Assembly (NCBI GenBank): GCA_002422265.1
Contig: DIUB01000076.1
Span: 1 to 6,996, forward strand
Length of the DNA stretch: 6,996 nt
From: Geobacter sp. UBA6169
GTDB taxonomy: Bacteria > Desulfobacterota > Desulfuromonadia > Geobacterales > Pseudopelobacteraceae
Direction: 5' to 3'
In this document: positions 1-6,804 of the stretch, one piece after another
Layout of the letters: every line of letters starts with the position of its first letter
Position numbering within the stretch: the stretch's first letter is position 1
Position numbers and translations under genes: made by a program
Notes under the pieces: generated by a model
What the model was told of the DNA's origin: nothing
Seen by the model: the letters and a program-made list of their open reading frames with translations, nothing else
Database searches by the model: none

Positions 1-16
1 TTTCAAGACGCTGCTG

Positions 17-61
17 CCCCCTCAACCGGCCTTCGGCCACCTTCTCCCTCATGGAGAAGGG
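17..61. repeat. REP-like palindromic intergenic repeat
   Basis: The stretch holds two inverted repeats. CCTTCTCC (40-47) pairs with GGAGAAGG (53-60) across a 5-nt loop, and GGCC (28-31) pairs with GGCC (35-38) across TTC. The layout 'CCCTCA-CCGGCCTTCGGCC-A-CCTTCTCCCTC' resembles dispersed palindromic repeats found between genes in many proteobacterial genomes. It lies 25 nt beyond the hybrid kinase stop. There is no T-run after either stem on either strand, so it is not a canonical intrinsic terminator, though it could protect or trim the 3' end of the message. That it is multicopy is inferred from resemblance; only one copy is in this window. Confidence 0.6.
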
Positions 62-85
62 AAATTCTGAATCTCGGATATCGTA

Positions 86-3000
86 TTAGCAAACTCCGGC
101 ATCAGCGGCAGTCTGCTGCTTGAAGCATGCAAAACAGAGTTCAACTTCACCAACCCCCTGCCGTACGGCATCCTCATCCTGATTGCGGGCAGCCACTTCA
201 AGCCCTATAGCCGCTTCCCTCAACTGCATGGCCCCCACATTTGCAGATGCACCTTTTATGGTATGGGCGTAGCGTCGGCAGGCCTCCCAGTCGCCGGTCT
301 CCAGGCTCTGCCCTAATCCCTTCAGGTTGTCTGCCACGCTTCCATAGAACAGCCCCAGAAAACGGGGCAGGAGCGACTCGGCCCCTCCCAGCCTGAACAG
401 CAGCGCAGCACGATCAAAGACCGGTTGCTCATCGGCAGCCGACTGCGCCACTGCCGTGACTACAGCCGGAGCAGCCGGTGCTGCTGCCACACCTTTTACA
501 CTGTTGCGCCCGATCACCGCCATCAGCTCCTCAGGGTCTATCGGCTTGGCAACATAATCATCCATACCGGCCTGCAGACATCGTTCACGATCTCCCGGCA
601 TGGCGTAGGCGGTCATGGCTATAACAGGCACATGGCACCCGCGGCTTGCCTCTTCTTCCCGGATCAGCCTGGTTGCCGTCAGACCATCCATATCCGGCAT
701 CTGGACATCCATCAGTAACAGATCAAAGGTACCGCTTCGCCACGCCTCAATCGCTTCCCGCCCATTGGAAGCAAGCGTAACGCAGTGCCCTCTTTTCTCC
801 AGAATCGCCCGTATCAGCTCCTGATTGACCGGCACATCATCGGTGGCAAGTATCTGCAGCCGATTGCGCTCTTCAGCCACGGTATGGGCAGTAACCGGCT
901 GCCGCTCTTCAGTCTCGCGCTGGTCAAGCCCCAGCACCATTCTCAGCAGATCATACAGCTCGCCATGAATAACCGGCTTGACCAGATAGCCGCTGATGCC
1001 AAGCTCGCGGCAACGGTGCGCATCGCCCCGCAGTCCGACACTGGGCATCATTACCAGCGCCACTGCGTCAAACGCCCTGTTGTTACGGATTCTGGCAGCC
1101 AGTTGCCAGCCGTCTTCTTCCGGCATATGGGCGTCAAGCAGTGCCAGATCAAAACGGGCAGTGTTCTGCTGCAGCAGCCGGAAGGCCTCCTGCGCACTCC
1201 AGGCACTGGCCACCTCCATCCCCCACTGTGTCAGAAAGCGCTCCAGCATGGTGCGGTTCAGCTCAACATCATCAACCACCAGCACCCGCTTGCCCTGCAG
1301 ATCATCGCAGCGCAGGGGGGCTGACAGGGCAGGCTTGAAGCGTGCCGTAAAGGTAAAAGTACTCCCCCTGCCCAGGGTGCTCTCCAGCGACAGGGTGCCG
1401 CCCATCAGCTCCACCAGGCTGCGGGTTATGGCCAACCCCAACCCGGTACCGCCATAGGTCTTTGTGGTCGAGATATCCGCCTGTTCAAAAGGATCAAAAA
1501 TACGCTGCTGCTGCTCTTCAGAGATACCGATACCCTGGTCTGCCACGCTGAATGAAAGCAGGCAGCTGCCATCGGGCTCAGCCTCCTTTAGTGATGCCGA
1601 CACGACAATCTGACCCTTATCGGTAAACTTGACCGCATTGCCCACAAGGTTCAGCAGAATCTGACGCAGCCGTCCCGGATCCCCCAGCAGCTGATCCGGC
1701 AGGTCAACAGCAGGAGAAAAGGTAACCTCAAGCCCCTTTTCCACCGCCTTGACCGCCACGCTGCGCAACGCCTGTCCGATGGTGGTCCGCAGGTGAAACG
1801 GCTCTTCAACCAGGTCAATCCTGCCTGCCTCAACCTTTGAAAAATCAAGAATATCGTTAATAATGGTCAGCAGGTTATCGGCAGAACATTTAACCGCCTC
1901 AAGATAGCTGCGCTGCTCCCTGTTCAGGTCAGTATCCAGACAGAGTTCAGTCATGCCGATCACGCCGTTCATGGGTGTCCTGATCTCATGGGACATATTG
2001 GCCAGAAAGGCGCTCTTGGCCTGGCTGGCCGCCTCAGCCGCATCCATGGCCTTCTGAAGCGAGCTGTTCTTTTCAGCAATCATTTTCTCCCGCAGTGCGC
2101 TCTCTTCCAGATGCACCAGCAGGCTTGCATTGCGAATACTGACGCGCATGAAGACCATACTGCCGGCCAGCAGCAGCAGACCGGCAGCAGCCATGGCATA
2201 CAGCAGCAACCGGGACTGGCGTTCTCCCTTTGCCGCGTAATCACGGTACAGGGTAACCAGCCCGAACGGTGTCTGTTCAAGTGGCGTATAGGTTGCCAGG
2301 ACCTCGTTTTGGTGTGATGTGTTGTCTTCCTGCGGCAGCTGAATCAAGTAGGGTGTTCTGCTTTTCACCAGCATCGGCTCCGGCAGCAGGTCAGGCGGGA
2401 GAATCCTGTACAGATCCGAGGGCAGGCGAATGTAACGGTTATCATAACTGAGTGCGGTAAGAAACGTTGCGTCGCGGGTGGTTACGGCAAGATACTGCTC
2501 ATAGAACAGGGCCAGCGGAATCCAGCCCAGCACCTGACCAACATAACTGCCTTTAAACAACACCGGATGGCTGACCACAACACTGTCGACCGGACGGGAG
2601 GCCTCAAACAGTAAACCAGGCTTACGCTGTTCCGGTTTCAGATAGGAATGCCAGTTGACCGAGCGGTCGTCAAAGGTGGTTTTTCCCTGCAGGTCCAGCA
2701 TTTTCGTACCTGAAGCATCAAGGTACACAATTCTGGAAAACAGCTCCTGATCCTTCAGGCGCTTGTTTTTTCTGAAATTGGCAAACAGCTCCTCGGCAAT
2801 GACCAGGCTGGCCCCCAGGCCATACTCCTGAGTCATGCCCAGTGCCTTGTTCTCATAATACAGTGCCAGCTCGCGGTTTTCAGCCAGTTGGGAGAGGTCG
2901 TTCATCCGATCGGCCAGAAAGTTTGCTGCCGCAACAGCCCGCTTGTCATTCTCGCTGACAAAGCGCCCCAGCGCAACCCGATGCAGTTCAGACTGGGCCT

Positions 3001-3103
3001 GATACTGGGCATACAGCAGAAAGCCGATATAACTGATCACGGCAAGCACCAGCAGCATGGCCAGTCCTTGCCGAACCAGTATCATTGAACGCCCTGGAGC
3101 CAT
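86..3103 (-). CDS. Hybrid sensor histidine kinase: Cache - HisKA - HATPase - REC - REC - HPt
   Basis: A 1005-residue inner-membrane phosphorelay protein. Order: TM1 (about 13-33); periplasmic sensor (about 34-297) that looks like a double Cache fold (IVYLDASGTKMLDLQ near 125-139, VSHPVLFKGSYVGQVLGWI near 177-195); TM2 (about 298-319); coiled linker (330-365); HisKA with phospho-acceptor His372 in SHEIRTP; HATPase with N box around Asn485/Asn489, DQGIGI (522-527), FDPFEQ (536-541) and GGTGLGLAI (551-559); REC1 (605-725; Asp611/Asp612, phospho-Asp657, Lys709); REC2 (750-866; Asp755/Asp756, phospho-Asp799, Thr831, Lys853); an Ala/Pro-rich linker (871-890); HPt (about 895-995) with His947 in AHTIKGASAN. 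All relay residues are present except the REC1 Thr/Ser, which is Pro687. This is the BarA-like layout with two receivers. The ATG at 3103 is 11 nt after the binding-protein stop, with a weak AGGG; Met7 (3085) is an alternative start. No partner response regulator is encoded here. Function class is certain; stimulus and output are unknown. Confidence 0.96.
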   Translation of the reverse strand: MAPGRSMILVRQGLAMLLVLAVISYIGFLLYAQYQAQSELHRVALGRFVSENDKRAVAAANFLADRMNDLSQLAENRELALYYENKALGMTQEYGLGASLVIAEELFANFRKNKRLKDQELFSRIVYLDASGTKMLDLQGKTTFDDRSVNWHSYLKPEQRKPGLLFEASRPVDSVVVSHPVLFKGSYVGQVLGWIPLALFYEQYLAVTTRDATFLTALSYDNRYIRLPSDLYRILPPDLLPEPMLVKSRTPYLIQLPQEDNTSHQNEVLATYTPLEQTPFGLVTLYRDYAAKGERQSRLLLYAMAAAGLLLLAGSMVFMRVSIRNASLLVHLEESALREKMIAEKNSSLQKAMDAAEAASQAKSAFLANMSHEIRTPMNGVIGMTELCLDTDLNREQRSYLEAVKCSADNLLTIINDILDFSKVEAGRIDLVEEPFHLRTTIGQALRSVAVKAVEKGLEVTFSPAVDLPDQLLGDPGRLRQILLNLVGNAVKFTDKGQIVVSASLKEAEPDGSCLLSFSVADQGIGISEEQQQRIFDPFEQADISTTKTYGGTGLGLAITRSLVELMGGTLSLESTLGRGSTFTFTARFKPALSAPLRCDDLQGKRVLVVDDVELNRTMLERFLTQWGMEVASAWSAQEAFRLLQQNTARFDLALLDAHMPEEDGWQLAARIRNNRAFDAVALVMMPSVGLRGDAHRCRELGISGYLVKPVIHGELYDLLRMVLGLDQRETEERQPVTAHTVAEERNRLQILATDDVPVNQELIRAILEKRGHCVTLASNGREAIEAWRSGTFDLLLMDVQMPDMDGLTATRLIREEEASRGCHVPVIAMTAYAMPGDRERCLQAGMDDYVAKPIDPEELMAVIGRNSVKGVAAAPAAPAVVTAVAQSAADEQPVFDRAALLFRLGGAESLLPRFLGLFYGSVADNLKGLGQSLETGDWEACRRYAHTIKGASANVGAMQLREAAIGLEVAARNQDEDAVRQGVGEVELCFACFKQQTAADAGVC

Positions 3104-3114
3104 AGAGCCGGGCC

Positions 3115-3996
3115 CTACTTTACCCCCTTGAAGAAATCAGGAAAGAACGTACGCGCTGTCGGGTAATACTTGTTGATCAGCTTCATATAGGTGCCGTTTT
3201 TACGCTGTGTTTCAATAAACCGGTTGTAGGCTGCCAGCAGTTGCGGCGCATCTTTGGCAAAGGCGGGGGCCATCAGCTGCCGGTCTGATACCGGCCCGAT
3301 GACCTTCAGTTTGCCCGGCCATTTCTGCAGGGCAATCAGCGCATCAGGAACATCCAGAATGGTTGTTTCAGCATCCCCTTTCAACAGCGCCGGCGCCATG
3401 TCGTTCAGCTGCCCCCTGGTGCAGATCACTTTGGCGCCGGTGGCTTCCAGGTTATACAGGCGTGGATCAAGACAGGTATTTTCCATGGAAAGCACCGTGC
3501 GTCCCTTCATCAGGGCCTTGGTGGCGGCAATATCCTGCTGGATGCTTCTGGCTGGTTTGATCGGCCTGATTTTTGAGTCGGCCCGCGCAATCAGCCAGAT
3601 CTGGCTGGGAAAGGTAGGCGTAGCAAAATTGACCGCCTTTTCACGCCAGGGCAGGATGGTGAAGCCATTGGCGATCATGTCGCCCCGTACGGGAACTTCC
3701 TCCAGAAACTCAGCATCCTCCCCTTTTGCCTTCACTTTTCTGCCGATCAGATCCTGAACCACAGCAGCCCAATCAGTCTTCACGTATTCGTACTTCACCC
3801 CCAGATGCTCGGCAAACTTTCGGGTCAGTTCCACTTCAAAGCCGTCACCGCTGCCGGTTACAAAGTTGGCATAGGGCACCCCCAGGTGGCGCAACACACC
3901 CCGTGCCTTCACCTCGGCCAGATCAGCTGCGATTACCGGACTGCTCACCACCAGCGCCATCAAAAGGACCATACTCAACAGCATCATTCGTTTCAT
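3115..3996 (-). CDS. Family-3 extracellular solute-binding protein (amino-acid-binding type)
   Basis: A 293-residue secreted protein. Residues 1-23 form a signal peptide (MKRMM, long hydrophobic core, SSPVIA before AD). The mature chain follows SBP_bac_3 (PF00497): VKARGVLRHLGVPYANF (29-45), GDGFEVELTRKFAEHLGVKYEYV (50-72), GDMIANGFTILPWREKAVNFATPTF (105-129), where Arg118 matches the Arg that usually grips the ligand carboxylate, then the second lobe and the final KNGTYMKLINKYYP (266-279). A charged stretch of about 17 residues (89-105) interrupts the usual 'L..GkvD.i..G.tiTpeR' segment. Cys175 and Cys192 could form a disulfide. The frame stays open upstream to 4041, but the ATG at 3996 is chosen because a strong Shine-Dalgarno lies 7 nt before it and the signal peptide then starts at residue 1. 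No transporter genes are adjacent; a membrane kinase follows after 11 nt, so it is probably a sensory receptor. Ligand unknown; an amino acid or small carboxylate is a family-based guess. Confidence 0.9.
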   Translation of the reverse strand: MKRMMLLSMVLLMALVVSSPVIAADLAEVKARGVLRHLGVPYANFVTGSGDGFEVELTRKFAEHLGVKYEYVKTDWAAVVQDLIGRKVKAKGEDAEFLEEVPVRGDMIANGFTILPWREKAVNFATPTFPSQIWLIARADSKIRPIKPARSIQQDIAATKALMKGRTVLSMENTCLDPRLYNLEATGAKVICTRGQLNDMAPALLKGDAETTILDVPDALIALQKWPGKLKVIGPVSDRQLMAPAFAKDAPQLLAAYNRFIETQRKNGTYMKLINKYYPTARTFFPDFFKGVK

Positions 3997-4003
3997 ACCA
4001 TTT

Positions 4004-4010
4004 CTCTCCT
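4004..4010 (-). promoter_or_regulatory. Strong Shine-Dalgarno fixing the start of the family-3 binding protein
   Basis: The minus strand reads AGGAGAG, with 7 nt to the ATG at 3994-3996. It decides against the longer reading frame beginning near 4041, whose first 15 residues are charged and would precede the signal peptide. An ATG four bases upstream is in another frame and meets a stop after two codons. This is the best ribosome binding site in the window, consistent with a highly translated periplasmic protein compared with the coupled membrane genes. Confidence 0.7.
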
Positions 4011-4048
4011 TTCTGAACCGGCGCTCTTCCGGTCTGTCCAACAGACAG

Positions 4049-5983
4049 TCAGTCAGCTTTAACGCAGTTCCTGCCCGATTCCTTGGCCTGATACAGCAGC
4101 CGGTCTACCCGTTGCTGCATCAGATCAACCGTGTCTCCGGGCAGCCAGCCGGTCACCCCGAAGCTGGCCGTAACCGTGCCGACCCCCTCGATCTGACCAT
4201 CCTGCAGCGCTGCCCTCAGTTCCTCAGCCAGGGCAACGGCAGCGGTAACCGGGGTTGCCGGCAGCAACAGCATAAACTCTTCTCCGCCCCAGCGGGCCAG
4301 CAGGTCTGAGGTGCGGATCCTCCCCTGCACCAGCCTCACCAGATATTGCAGCACCTGATCACCGACACCATGACCGTACCGGTCGTTCACCTGCTTGAAG
4401 TGGTCGATATCCAGCATCACCACGCTGAACTGACTGCCATGACGTTCGGCCCGGTACAACTCTTTCAGCAGGCTTTCCTGCAGAAAACGGCGATTATAGG
4501 CCCCGGTCAGGGGATCGGTAATGGAGCTGAGCCGCAGCTGTTCCTCCAGCTGTTTCTGCTCACTCACATCCCGAAAGACTGAGACTGACCCCACCACCCG
4601 CTCACCTGCCAGCATCGCCTGGCTGGCAACCTGCACGGTCAGCAGCTGCCCCTGCTTGTCCACAAACTGTTCTTCTCCCTCATAGCGTCCCCTGGTTTGT
4701 ATCACCTGATAGATCGGACACTGCTCCAGGGGAACCGCACCGGGGATACCGTGGTAATGGAACAGGTCATGGGCAACGGCCCCCAGCAGTTCATCCCCCC
4801 GGTATCCCAACAGTTCGGCGGCCCGCCGGTTGGCAAAGGAGATTACCCCCCGGCTGTCCATCACATAGACGCCGTCGGCGATATTGGCAGTAATCAGCCC
4901 CAGCTGCTGTTCCTGTTCAAGCCGGGTCTGCAGGTTATACAGAAACAGGAACAGGGCCGTTCCGCCAAACAACACCAGCACGGTAAAAAAGAGCAGATTC
5001 AGATGATAGCCGCGATACAGTTCTGCCAGCTGCGGCGCCGGTTCAAAACTGATCAAGGCCGCACTGATGGTGCCATCGGTATCTTGCAGGGGGATCACCC
5101 CCACCTGGGTCAGCCTGCCCTCGTGCTGCAGGGCAACGGCACCTGGCATCTCCTGTACGAGTAGCTGCTGAAAATCCTTTGCAGCCCTCAGCTGCGCATA
5201 CAACTGGCGGGTGGCCCAGCTGAGCGGTGCGGAGCTGTCCGGCAGCTCCCGCAGGGGATCCTCCACCAGCCAGTCCGGTGAGATCTGCGAAGGTGCGTAC
5301 CACTTCTGGTGTTCCTCCAGCAGCTTGGGCAGCAGCACCGATCCTTTCAGCAGCAGCAGATACTCGTTCTGCGGCTCAAGCTCGTACAGACCGCGACGGA
5401 TCGCCTCAAAGGGCTGGGAAAGCTCAACACTGCCCAGGTGCTTGCCCTTATGCACGATCGGAAATACATTGCGGAAACCGATAATGACCCGCCCGGTCTC
5501 AAAACCGAAAACCGGCTTCAAGGTCCGGTTGGCGGTCACCACCGAAGGACGGGAGGCCACCAGCGAATCTCCGGAATTGCGGGGGGCATGAAAACGAAGA
5601 AAGGAACGGCTGTCCGGGGTATGAAAATGCAGCTGCCGTACATTACGCTGCATCAGCTGCTCATAGAGCGGGAACAGCTCCCGGTACAGCCGCGCCCGGG
5701 CTGCCACCTGGCGCTGCAGATCATCACCGGCTGCCGCAGCCATACACTCAAGCACCACCGGCCGATCCATCAGCCCGTCAAAATATGACTGCATCGCCAC
5801 CTTGTGGGCCGTACTGACCGCCTGCCAGGCCACCTGCTGTGCATGGGCCGCTCCCTGCAGCTGCAGCTCTTCCTGCAGGTTGCGCTCATGCTGCAGGTAG
5901 GCAAAACCGGCCAGCCAGGTCAACAGCGACAGCAGCAACGTAACAGCCAGGGTGCGTTTATGTTGAATGCGGGGCAGTTCCAT
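4049..5983 (-). CDS. Membrane-anchored dCache-PAS-GGDEF diguanylate cyclase
   Basis: A 644-residue inner-membrane sensor predicted to make c-di-GMP from two GTP. Order: TM1 (about 11-30); periplasmic region (about 31-325) with the dCache_3-like run SFLRFHAPRNSGDS (127-140), RPSVVTANRT and a FETGRVIIGFRNVFPIV...GKHLGSVE stretch; TM2 (about 327-349); short coiled linker; PAS (about 358-475, including LEQCPIY and ending VFRDVSEQKQLEEQL); GGDEF (about 485-644). The active site looks intact: LDIDHFKQVND (524-534) with the metal-binding Asp525, and GGEEF at 566-570. RTSD (557-560), five residues before GGEEF, is a classic RxxD product-inhibition site. No EAL or HD-GYP domain follows. The ATG at 5983 shares its A with the upstream TGA (TGATG) and has AGG of AAAGGTGAG 6 nt before it. 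An in-frame GTG one codon upstream (5986) is possible but sits too close to that Shine-Dalgarno. Domain calls are firm; the Cache subtype is less sure. Confidence 0.95.
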   Translation of the reverse strand: MELPRIQHKRTLAVTLLLSLLTWLAGFAYLQHERNLQEELQLQGAAHAQQVAWQAVSTAHKVAMQSYFDGLMDRPVVLECMAAAAGDDLQRQVAARARLYRELFPLYEQLMQRNVRQLHFHTPDSRSFLRFHAPRNSGDSLVASRPSVVTANRTLKPVFGFETGRVIIGFRNVFPIVHKGKHLGSVELSQPFEAIRRGLYELEPQNEYLLLLKGSVLLPKLLEEHQKWYAPSQISPDWLVEDPLRELPDSSAPLSWATRQLYAQLRAAKDFQQLLVQEMPGAVALQHEGRLTQVGVIPLQDTDGTISAALISFEPAPQLAELYRGYHLNLLFFTVLVLFGGTALFLFLYNLQTRLEQEQQLGLITANIADGVYVMDSRGVISFANRRAAELLGYRGDELLGAVAHDLFHYHGIPGAVPLEQCPIYQVIQTRGRYEGEEQFVDKQGQLLTVQVASQAMLAGERVVGSVSVFRDVSEQKQLEEQLRLSSITDPLTGAYNRRFLQESLLKELYRAERHGSQFSVVMLDIDHFKQVNDRYGHGVGDQVLQYLVRLVQGRIRTSDLLARWGGEEFMLLLPATPVTAAVALAEELRAALQDGQIEGVGTVTASFGVTGWLPGDTVDLMQQRVDRLLYQAKESGRNCVKAD

Positions 5984-6798
5984 CACTCACCTTTGCGGGA
6001 CTGATACCGTTCCAGCTGTTCATACTGCGCCTCCACCACCCGGGAAAACCCGTATTTGCCCAACTCAAGCCTGCTACGCTCCCGGGCGGTCAATCCCAGC
6101 AACACCTTACGCAGTTCCTCTATCCGCTGCGGCGGCAGATTGGCGCGATTGGCCACCAGCAAAAACCCGGGAAAGAGCGGCGTCTCTGCCAGCACCCGCA
6201 ACCCCAGATCGGCATATTTTGCCGCCAGCACCGTCTTCATGGTACCGGCCTGATAACCGCCCCTGGCCACGGCAAGGGCAACCTTGTCATGGTTACCCAG
6301 ATAGCTGTAGTGCAGCTTTTCAATGTTTTTTCCCTGCCGGTTCAGCAGATAGGCTGCAGTCAGGTGTCCGCAGGTAGAAAGGGGTTGGGTCAGGGCCAGC
6401 GGCCCTTTCACGCGGGCTACGCCGGACGGTCCGTCAAACCCGGTTACCAGGGCACAGCTGTAGGCGGCAGCTCCGTCCGCTTCATTTACCACCGCCAGCG
6501 GCTCTGCACCGATCTTCATCTGACGCAGCTTCAGGTAGGGCAGCGGCCCCAGGTGCACGATATCAATGGTACCACGCTGAAACTGTTCCAGAATATCCTG
6601 ATAGCTGGCGATATATCTCACCTGCACCGGCTGCTGCAGACGCTCAGACAGCAGAGCAGCCAGGGGCCGGGTTGCAGCGATCACCGCCTCCGGCTGCTCC
6701 AGCGGCAGCGGTACCACTATCAGCTCACGATCAACGGCCTGCACCACCGTTGTTCGGAAGAAAAGGCACAACAGGGTCACACAAAGGCCGATTTTCAT
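5983..6798 (-). CDS. PhnD-type periplasmic solute-binding protein (phosphate/phosphonate-binding-like)
   Basis: A 271-residue secreted protein. Residues 1-21 form a Sec signal peptide (Lys2, hydrophobic core, VVQA before a likely cleavage at VD). The mature part looks like a two-lobed type-2 binding protein of the PhnD/PF12974 type: an early strand (LIVVPLPLEQ, 26-35), the 'DIVHLGPLPYLK' hinge segment (79-90), the STCGHLTAAYLL segment (141-152) where relatives usually have an S-T-S-G-H motif, GNHDKVALAVARGGYQAG (168-185) and the LPPQRIEELRKVL helix (221-233). In PhnD these segments line the cleft that binds phosphonate or similar anions; the ligand here cannot be inferred. No permease or ATPase is next to it. 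Instead it overlaps a Cache-PAS-GGDEF gene, so a sensory role is more likely than transport; PhnD-like domains are known as sensor modules, for example in TtrS kinases. The ATG lies 6 nt after the upstream stop with only a weak Shine-Dalgarno, which suggests translational coupling. Family call is strong, role is inferred. Confidence 0.9.
   Translation of the reverse strand: MKIGLCVTLLCLFFRTTVVQAVDRELIVVPLPLEQPEAVIAATRPLAALLSERLQQPVQVRYIASYQDILEQFQRGTIDIVHLGPLPYLKLRQMKIGAEPLAVVNEADGAAAYSCALVTGFDGPSGVARVKGPLALTQPLSTCGHLTAAYLLNRQGKNIEKLHYSYLGNHDKVALAVARGGYQAGTMKTVLAAKYADLGLRVLAETPLFPGFLLVANRANLPPQRIEELRKVLLGLTARERSRLELGKYGFSRVVEAQYEQLERYQSRKGE
5986..5994 (-). promoter_or_regulatory. Ribosome binding site of the GGDEF gene, inside the end of the PhnD-like gene
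   Basis: The minus strand reads AAAGGTGAG, formed by the last codons (Lys-Gly-Glu) of the binding-protein gene. The AGG core is 6 nt from the ATG at 5983, but only about 3 nt from the alternative GTG at 5986. This favours the ATG. With the TGATG stop/start overlap it suggests that ribosomes ending on the binding-protein gene re-initiate on the cyclase gene. Confidence 0.6.
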
Positions 6799-6804
6799 GG
6801 TTGA

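Noticed and set aside
40..60. The 8-bp stem downstream of the hybrid kinase as a rho-independent terminator
   Set aside because: It is followed on the minus strand by TGGCCGAAGGCC and not by a T-run; a REP-like repeat explains it better.
425..1457. Several overlapping plus-strand ORFs of 97-179 codons opposite the hybrid kinase
   Set aside because: They lie wholly inside a gene with a complete set of conserved domains, have no recognisable motifs or ribosome binding sites, and show low-complexity His/Gln/Ser/Pro-rich translations typical of antisense shadows.
2158..2210. CAG-rich run (cagcagcagcag-type) as a simple repeat
   Set aside because: It encodes consecutive Leu and Ala residues of the second membrane segment of the hybrid kinase and follows from codon preference.
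3997..4041. Longer start for the family-3 binding protein (15 extra charged residues)
   Set aside because: It would bury the signal peptide behind a charged leader, and the clear AGGAGAG site lies inside this extension, pointing to the ATG at 3996.
4032..4046. Small hairpin GTCTGT-CCA-ACAGAC at the end of the 52-nt gap after the cyclase stop, as a terminator
   Set aside because: The stem is only 6 bp with a 3-nt loop and no T-run follows on the minus strand, so it does not support termination between the cyclase and binding-protein genes.
4697..6804. Long plus-strand ORFs opposite the cyclase and PhnD-like genes (up to 171 codons)
   Set aside because: They mirror Leu/Gln-rich coding on the minus strand, have no start signals and match no family I recognise; the minus-strand genes explain the sequence fully.
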